Shown here one piece after another: positions 57,645-64,000 of a DNA stretch of 64,000 bases. The stretch comes from Linanthus parryae (taxonomy: Eukaryota > Streptophyta > Magnoliopsida > Ericales > Polemoniaceae). The stretch covers positions 86,019,136 through 86,083,135 of the forward strand of contig JALGPY010000007.1 of assembly GCA_023055425.1 (NCBI GenBank), given 5' to 3'. Made by a program: the position numbers and the translations under genes. Position 1 is the first letter of the stretch. Every line of letters begins with the position of its first letter. A model generated the notes under the pieces. It saw nothing but the letters and a program-made list of their open reading frames with translations, was not told the origin of the DNA and made no database searches.

Positions 57645-58598
57645 TGTAGGGTTTTGATTCATGGGTCGCGCAAACGGAAGCATAATCAAACAAGCAACCA
57701 TGCAAAACCCTCCAAGGATCACAAGTCTAGATGCATAACGATAGTGAAGGTAAGAAATCATAAACACACCTTTGGGTTCTCCTTGATGACTTCAAACGCG
57801 AATAGTGTCACGTTCTCTATAGTTGATCCACGCCTAGAGTTGCTCCTAGATCTCCCAAACTCCTTGGTGCTAGCCCGGAATGAAAGGAGGGTGAAGGAAT
57901 CACGCAAAACGAGACAAAAAGAGGCTCGGCCCTCTTTTTGGCCGACGGGATGAGGGGCGGCGGCAAGGGGCGGCGTCGGCTCCTTGTTGCTTGCTCTCTC
58001 TCTCTCTCCTTTGTTCTCTCCCACTCTTGTTATGATCTCTAAAGAGCATAAGTTATATGAGGAAGGAAGGAAGGAGGGTCCTTTATATAGTCCAACAACT
58101 CCTTGTTAACTACCTAAAGGACTTATTCTAGTCCTACTAGAATTCAATTTAGTCCCTTCCTTGCAAATTAGTCCCTACTAAGTTTGCAAGGTTTTGCAAA
58201 GTGATCCTTCTAATTAATTAATCCAATTAATTAATTCCAAATCTAGTACAACTCTATATAGCGTGTGACCCCATAGGTTCTATCTAGTTGGTAGCAACTA
58301 TTTGCTAATATGGAGCGGTTTCTAGCAAAACATCCATTCTAGCCAACTAATAGAATAGTCATCTAGACAACCTTGTACAAGTAATTGTCTCATCCCTTTG
58401 CCTCCATATCCGGATTGGACACGAGACATACAAGTCACACTCGTATATCCAATCCCTAGTTTCTCGATCCATGGAATAGCCTTATTCGTGCAAATAACAT
58501 CAATATCCCATATTGATTTATTTGAGTCTGGCCAGACATTCTATAAGCACTATCCTTCGAGTGGCCTAGGATATTTGCTCCCGTTATGTGGGAGGGGC
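57645..58598 (-). repeat. copia LTR fragment B
   Basis: It starts TGTAGGGTTTTGATTCATGG and follows the same family order, ending at GTGGGAGGGGC where the gypsy LTR begins at 58599. Confidence 0.75.
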
Positions 58599-59578
58599 TG
58601 ACACGTTCCAACTGCAAGTGCACAGCCGTCGTGTGTAGTAATAAACCGGAAATCCGGGTTGTCGAACCCAAGGGACTTTGTTTAAATTAATTACTATTCT
58701 AAACCTTATGTGGGCAAGTCGCAAGTTGTGTTTTTATCTAATTCTAAGAAAATAAATGCAATATTCTCAATTAACCAAGTGAAGTAATTCACGATTAATA
58801 AAGAATGATTAATTGGAGGTTTTTATCAATAAGGGAAAAGTACCGGGAATTCTCTAGGTTCACTAGGTTGTTCTAAATTTATGTTTTGATTTGTAAAACA
58901 ACCACGTGTTATTCACTGTTAATCAAGCAACGTTGAACTTACCGAGTTACCAAGCAAGTCCACTATACTTAGGTTAAACTAGACCGAGTTACCAAGCCTA
59001 TTTTAGCTTTAAGCATGCATTAATAACATAATTCTACTTTAACGATCCTAGTTAACGATGCCGAGTTACCAAACATTGATACGACTAGGTGGATTATTCA
59101 ATTTACCGACTAGTTATCACGGAGTTACCGCGTGAAACTAATTGATTCTATCTCTACGTTAGCTACTCGCAAAGATAATAAGATTAAGAACGCAAATAAT
59201 CCATAATAGTGAATAAACACGTGAGATTAAGCTAAACATGCATTACAATCATCAAAACTTCAACTTTAGATCAAACCCTAGCTACACCAAACGAGAATTC
59301 CCAGCAAAAAGTGTTTAGCTACTCATATTCATAATCAAAACGACGATTATAATGAGTTTAAACATAAAAATCAAGAAAAACGAGAGTTTAGAATCCAAAC
59401 GAATGATCCAAAAGCTCCTAAGCTCTCTCCAAGGCTTCTTGATCTCCAAAGATGTCTCTAATCTCCAAAAACTACTGAAAAAGTCGACCTAAAAGCCTTA
59501 AATATGTTCCCATAATAATATTACAAAGTTTGGATATAATACGAAAAAGCCCCAAAAAAACTGCTCTGTCCCACGATC

Positions 59579-59757
59579 TCTTCGCACGAAGACAGTTGTC
59601 TTCGCACGAAGAGTCTTCGTACGAAGACTTCTGCCTCTTCGTGCGAAGGTCTTATTATGTAGATACTGCAACTGTGTTTGAGAAGAGAATTTTGCAAGGC
59701 TGAATTTTGGCTAAGTATAATGTCTTCGCACGAAGACAAATGTCTTCGCACGAAGAC
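59579..59757. repeat. six short palindromes TCTTCGyrCGAAGA in an LTR
   Basis: Copies near 59579, 59600, 59614, 59636, 59723 and 59743. The one at 59614 (TCTTCGTACGAAGA) is a perfect palindrome; the others differ only in the centre or at one arm. They could be hairpins or paired protein-binding sites. Confidence 0.85.
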
Positions 59758-59786
59758 TTCTGTGTCCAGCCCTCTTTTTGCCTCCT

Positions 59787-59909
59787 TTGACTTTTCTCTT
59801 CCATTCTTTGACTTTCTTCTTCCATTCTTTCTTCCCTTGACCTTCCTTTGACTTTCTTTGACTTTCCTCTTCTGTTTGACTTTCCTTTGACTTTCTCCTT
59901 CCTTTTGAC
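59787..59909 (+). promoter_or_regulatory. W-box-like TTGAC cluster in an LTR
   Basis: Eight TTGAC(C/T) words in 123 bp (59787, 59808, 59837, 59848, 59858, 59876, 59887, 59905), set in a CTTT-rich tract. TTGAC is the core of WRKY binding sites. The binding role is inference. Confidence 0.5.
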
Positions 59910-60188
59910 TTGCCTTTGAGTTCCTTGTTTCCGAAGTTCGCTTCCAAATCCCGCACGATCCTCCAAGCCCTGTTTTCCTGCGAATCACAACACGAAAACA
60001 CAACCCGCGATCATATCACAATAAAAGCTCAAAAATCTAAAGAAACGCCCGGATTTAACAAGTATTGCATATGAACTCACATAATCACATTTACGCTCAA
60101 TTTACTCAAAAGACGACAAATTCTCCATTATAAGCACGCAAAACGTAGAAATAAAAGGCATAAAATAACTCCGAAAACGGAGTTATCA

Positions 60189-62193
60189 ACTACCCCCACA
60201 CTACCTTTTGCTCGTCCCGAGCAAATCTCCCAAGTCAATTCCATCTCTCTCAAGTCAAAACTTTTCTCACTTTCCCGCAATTCATCCAACTTTGCATACT
60301 ACACTACTTACTCATTGCATAACTTCCCTACGCCAATTGCATACTATCACCTTACATTGCATACAAAACCAAGAACTCTTGCATACTAATCCGAGTAGAA
60401 CCATTCACCAACCATCCTTCCTACTAGTCGACACGACTCGATTATACACAATGCACCTATATGCAAATGCAATATTCACAATGCAAGTATTGAAATACAA
60501 TATTTTCTTTTTCTTTTGTGAGATTGGGCAATCTCCATTAGCTTAAACCGATTCACACGAAGCGATGAGAAATCTAGACACAAGGAATGATTCGAAATCA
60601 AATTCGTCAACATGAATTCCCCCTAGCTAGTATAGAGAACCTAACTTTACTAAGTACAAGAATGCAATACCTTTTCATGTGTGCCACAAAATAAAAGGCT
60701 ACGCTAGGCTAAGCCACGTTCAAGGTCCGAGCTCCTAATCCGCTAACGGGTTTAGAATGATGAGGCTTTAGGGACAAATAGGATAAGAATCAAATACAAA
60801 TCCTAAAGCGTCACATTCTCACAAATACCATAACTCACACACCCTCACAACAATGATAGAAACCAAGCCCGAAACTCACCATCTCCGGCCCTCGATCCCC
60901 TCACACCCCGGTACAATTACGATCTCCGCGGCTATTGTCATGAATGATGCATAAGCCAAAAATCTCCCGTTCGTGAACTAGTCGCTTCTCCACTCGTTCT
61001 TCCACAAACTTTTCATTCTTCCTTTATTCATCTCTCCTTTTTTTCTCTCTTTTCTTTTCTTTTTTTTTTCTGATTTTTTTTTTTTTTTATATATATCTCT
61101 CAAAATCCTGCACAATTCCTTCAATATCTTTCACGAGTGGTCTTCCAAGTGCCAAGCTAACATATAATCGTAAGGAGAGACAATATCCACATCAACACGT
61201 ATAAATCACAAATCAATGTCTCTCCCTATCTCAATAAAATCCTCGGTGTAACCAACAAAGCCGCTAACATAAAAGAGCATGTGTGGGGATGGAGTTGTCG
61301 CAAGCGCAATCTCAATGTCCGAAGTCAAATGTCGACACCCCCACACTCGAATGTAATCCTGTCCCCTCTCAAGTAGTTGATCAAGTATCTGTCTCGTGCC
61401 TAATCCAACCAAACCTCCCACACCACGATGAGTAAGATCCGGTACCTAGCACGATCCACCTATTAAATTCCCCCAACCCAAGTTTTGTGTGTATTAGATG
61501 GTACACACTCACGGCTCTCCTCACTTGTGTCCATGTTATAATGCCATGGAACACCGCCACACCAAAGTGCGCAAGCCTACTCTCACTCACCCTCGCATTC
61601 CCCTCGAAGATCACAAATGAAGTGCATGCGATATGTAAGACTCACACAAATATAGCATGAAGTACTCCCTCATCGAACCCCCTCAACTACAACACCCTCG
61701 TGACGCACTAAAGTGGTGATTCTAACCAATCAATGCTGAAGGCCAAGAATCGTCACCCTAAGTCCAAAGGTTGTCAAAGAATCCATGGTTCAAATACGGG
61801 TTTACTAGTGGTCCTACAAGGTAAGTTCTATAAGCAGTGAGTGCTCTAATACACACCTCGCACAGCTGTTCTGTGTGCCACTACGAGGCGGGTTGGCGAC
61901 TACCTAAGACGTACACAAGAACGTTCGGCTTGTTTAGCTCACACCTAGCTCAACTCTTCTAAGAAAATTAGGCACACACTTTAAATTTGAAAGAATTAAG
62001 TTCGTGCGTAAAATAGGCACGCATTCCCGTAAAGAAAGTTTCTCTATACTTACTAAGGGAAACTCACATCGTCACTCTCGATCGCAATTCACGCCCTATG
62101 CCTAAAAGTCTCACACTTCTCGATTTTACCGAATTTTCAGCTTTTTTCAATTGCCCTTTCTCAAATTTTTAATTTTCTTTTGGTGTTTTCACA

Positions 62194-62245
<52 letters not shown>

Positions 62246-62506
62246 CCTACACTATATGCACGGCTAACTCGACTGACGACTCAACACTGGTGGGTTGACT
62301 CAAAAATACCAAAACGTGCAAAAAGATGAATAATAAAAAGAAAAATAAGGACATAACCAAAAATCTCTAACTACATGCAGACACTGGCGATGCAAAGACA
62401 CGACACTGACTAGTAAAAAGGATTCAACCACCCCCACACTAGAATGCATCGTTGTCCTCAACGATAACACGAGGACTCAACAATTCTAGCACGAGGGCAC
62501 ACTCCA
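60189..62506. other. untranslated region between accessory ORF and 3' LTR
   Basis: No reading frame of note. Just downstream of the ORF stop (62431-62445) the plus strand reads CCCCCACACTAGAATGC, a second purine tract on the minus strand like the one at the LTR. Confidence 0.6.
62201..62242. repeat. poly(T) run
   Basis: 42 uninterrupted T in the non-coding part of the gypsy element. Confidence 0.95.
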
Positions 62507-63817
62507 CTACTCGTCATCTTCCTCATCCTCATCATCTTCTTCCTCCTCATCTTCTTCTTCTTCTTCATCCTCACTCGGCGGAACCGGATACTCAAATTCA
62601 TCCTCCTGGAACCACGGATCCGCCGTCGGGACCGGTGGAACAAACTCCCCCGCCGCCTGACCACTAGACTGTATAACCCACTGGCCCACCATCTGGATTA
62701 AACCTCCCAGCTTCACCTGATTGTCCCGAGTGTGGGCAAACTGGCGTCTTCTCTCTAGTCTATCCCGGGCCATCTCCTCTCGCAGGTGGTCGTAGGCAAC
62801 CTGGTTGTCAAACCTAGAGGTGTTCATCCTCCTACCCTTTCCCTTCTTCCTCGCCGTCTCATCAAACCTATGCCACTTCCTAGCAGTAAACGCTTTCAAA
62901 TCCATATCTCTCCCTATGACTACTTCGGTAGTTTTGGCTAGGTGAGTGATCAAGCAAGTATGACCGGGGCCCAATTTGTTCGTCCTTGACACCCTCTCAA
63001 GACAGTTCTCCCAAATCAGTTTGGGGATATTAATTCTAACCCCGGTGTAAAGACAAAGAGCCCAGACAGAGAGGCGGAAAGTGTAACTAGGGTTTCGTGT
63101 GATTCCCAAAACCCAGTTTTCTAACAATTCACAACACCACTTAGCCTCCGGCCTATAAAACTTCTTCTCGGCCTTCCAATGAATCACCTCCCCTTTCCTG
63201 TCCCATGGATCAACCCCCTTCGCAAAGCAAAAAGCATTTAAACGAGACCAAAGGTTCTCACTACGAAGAACCGTCTCTAACCCACAACCCTCTTTCAAAG
63301 CGGGGAAACCCATGGCCAATGCGATAGTCTCTGGCGTGAAGACTATCCAATTGTTCCGACAGTACATAAGACGAGGATCTTGACTCTCACCATCCTTTGC
63401 ATAACGCAAATTGAACAAAAACTCTCGCGTAATATGCGAACTAGACGGCCCTACTAGCTTAAACCAATTGGCAAGCTTCTCGCGCTCAAAAATTTCCTTA
63501 ATTGCTTGAGGCATGTCCTCGTGCAATGGAAATGCCTTTTCGGGCTGCCCGTTCTTGGTCAAATAGGTATCTTTACGAGAGTCAATGTGGGCCTCGTAAG
63601 TGACAAAACGGTAGCTATCATAATATCCTGGCGCAATACTACGCTCTTTCAAATTAGCTTTAGCCGTTCGTCGGCCAACAATACCCGGTTTAGCCGGGAA
63701 AGGGGCAGTCAAGATGGCATATTGGGGAGTAGGCGGAATCTCTAATTGAGGATCGCCCGACCCCGATGCTTCTTGCGAAGACCCCTCTCCCGTCTTCCGT
63801 TTCTTTCCACCCGCCAT
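62507..63817 (-). CDS. gypsy accessory ORF, putative plant transposon protein, 436 aa
   Basis: An uninterrupted frame from MAGGKKRKTGEG to an acidic tail of about 20 Glu/Asp residues. The N-terminus is basic. The middle has WIVFTPETIALAMGFPAL and, further on, YTGVRINIPKLIWEN followed by LGPGHTCLITHLAKTTEV. This is the layout of the 'putative plant transposon protein' domain often carried as an extra ORF by plant gypsy elements. The sense orientation relative to the element places it between pol and the 3' LTR. Its biochemical role is unknown. It is the only long intact element-encoded frame in the right half of the window. Confidence 0.8.
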   Translation of the reverse strand: MAGGKKRKTGEGSSQEASGSGDPQLEIPPTPQYAILTAPFPAKPGIVGRRTAKANLKERSIAPGYYDSYRFVTYEAHIDSRKDTYLTKNGQPEKAFPLHEDMPQAIKEIFEREKLANWFKLVGPSSSHITREFLFNLRYAKDGESQDPRLMYCRNNWIVFTPETIALAMGFPALKEGCGLETVLRSENLWSRLNAFCFAKGVDPWDRKGEVIHWKAEKKFYRPEAKWCCELLENWVLGITRNPSYTFRLSVWALCLYTGVRINIPKLIWENCLERVSRTNKLGPGHTCLITHLAKTTEVVIGRDMDLKAFTARKWHRFDETARKKGKGRRMNTSRFDNQVAYDHLREEMARDRLERRRQFAHTRDNQVKLGGLIQMVGQWVIQSSGQAAGEFVPPVPTADPWFQEDEFEYPVPPSEDEEEEEDEEEEDDEDEEDDE

Positions 63818-64000
63818 TTAAAATTCAATTTCAAGTAAAACGAACAATTCAACTATTGTGCACGTGAACAAGAAGTGTATACTAAACGAAACACGTAGGC
63901 ACGTAAGCAAATAATTCCTAGGACTTTACGCAATCGCCCCCAAATACGCTTCTAAGCGCAACAAAATATAATCGGGCTTTTACTCAATGTGCCTAGGACT

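Larger units (their letters stand above)
58599..60188 (-). repeat. gypsy 3' LTR (1590 bp)
   Basis: Plus-strand ends are TGACACGTTCC and GAGTTATCA, so the minus strand starts TGATAACTCCG and ends CGTGTCA. It carries a cluster of six TCTTCG-CGAAGA palindromes and a cluster of eight TTGAC words. Confidence 0.85.
58599..64000 (-). mobile_element. Ty3/gypsy element, 3' part, minus orientation
   Basis: A 1590-bp LTR (58599-60188) is followed inward by the reverse complement of GGTAGTGTGGGGGTAGT, a polypurine tract, so the element runs right to left. Inside lie an untranslated stretch and an intact accessory ORF. Gag-pol and the 5' LTR are beyond the right edge. Confidence 0.8.

Noticed and set aside
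59521..60003. Lys/Glu/Arg-rich minus-strand proteins of up to 160 codons
   Set aside because: They are translations of the CTTT/TTGAC-rich LTR tract and overlap in all three frames.

Overview
This window is nuclear DNA of a flowering plant. It holds two ordinary plant genes on opposite strands, GT-AG introns with typical plant borders, and a dense, nested load of plant transposons: Ty1/copia, Ty3/gypsy, TRIM, Helitron, MULE, Harbinger, hAT and LINE remnants. The species cannot be told from the sequence alone.

Region 1 (1-2173) is the 5' part of a degenerate copia element on the minus strand (LTR, initiator-Met-type primer site, gag-protease, broken integrase); the rest lies left of the window.

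Region 2 (3506-25116, minus strand) is a complete 20-exon gene for a SAC-domain phosphoinositide phosphatase of the plant SAC6/SAC7/SAC8 group. I rebuilt it exon by exon. All splice phases agree and give 593 codons plus stop, with the catalytic motif [12 protein letters not shown] and two C-terminal hydrophobic segments. One intron looks U12-type with AT-AA ends, and two neighbouring introns use GC donors. The larger introns shelter small elements, several with exact target-site duplications (TSDs): a TRIM, two Helitrons, two MULE-type elements, two Tourist/Harbinger-type MITEs and a hAT MITE.

Region 3 (25117-50320) starts head-to-head with the SAC gene. Three phase-compatible exons of a RelA/SpoT-homologue (RSH, ppGpp metabolism) gene lie on the plus strand at 26987-27102, 27293-27351 and 50204-50320. 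The last intron, about 85 nt before insertion, is split by a 22.8-kb Ty3/gypsy element (27388-50149, TSD CTTAG, 613-bp LTRs) with dual RNase H domains (Tat-type). That element carries a hAT-type insertion (29575-30016) with two inverted tRNA-like modules, a tandem hairpin-repeat array downstream of integrase, and antisense reading frames. One antisense frame encodes a plant-mobile-domain-like protein, cut in two by a nested copia element (38344-46746, TSD TCTTT, 1405-bp LTRs, polyprotein with nine stops and one frameshift).

Region 4 (50588-64000) is a pile of decayed retrotransposons: a minus-strand copia LTR with a rotten RT tail, an LTR piece of a second gypsy family, a LINE RT fragment, two further copia LTR pieces, and the 3' half of a minus-strand gypsy element. 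The last has a 1590-bp LTR, a W-box cluster, a palindrome cluster and an intact 436-codon accessory frame at 62507-63817.

All identities come from reading translations and motifs by eye; no database search was run.
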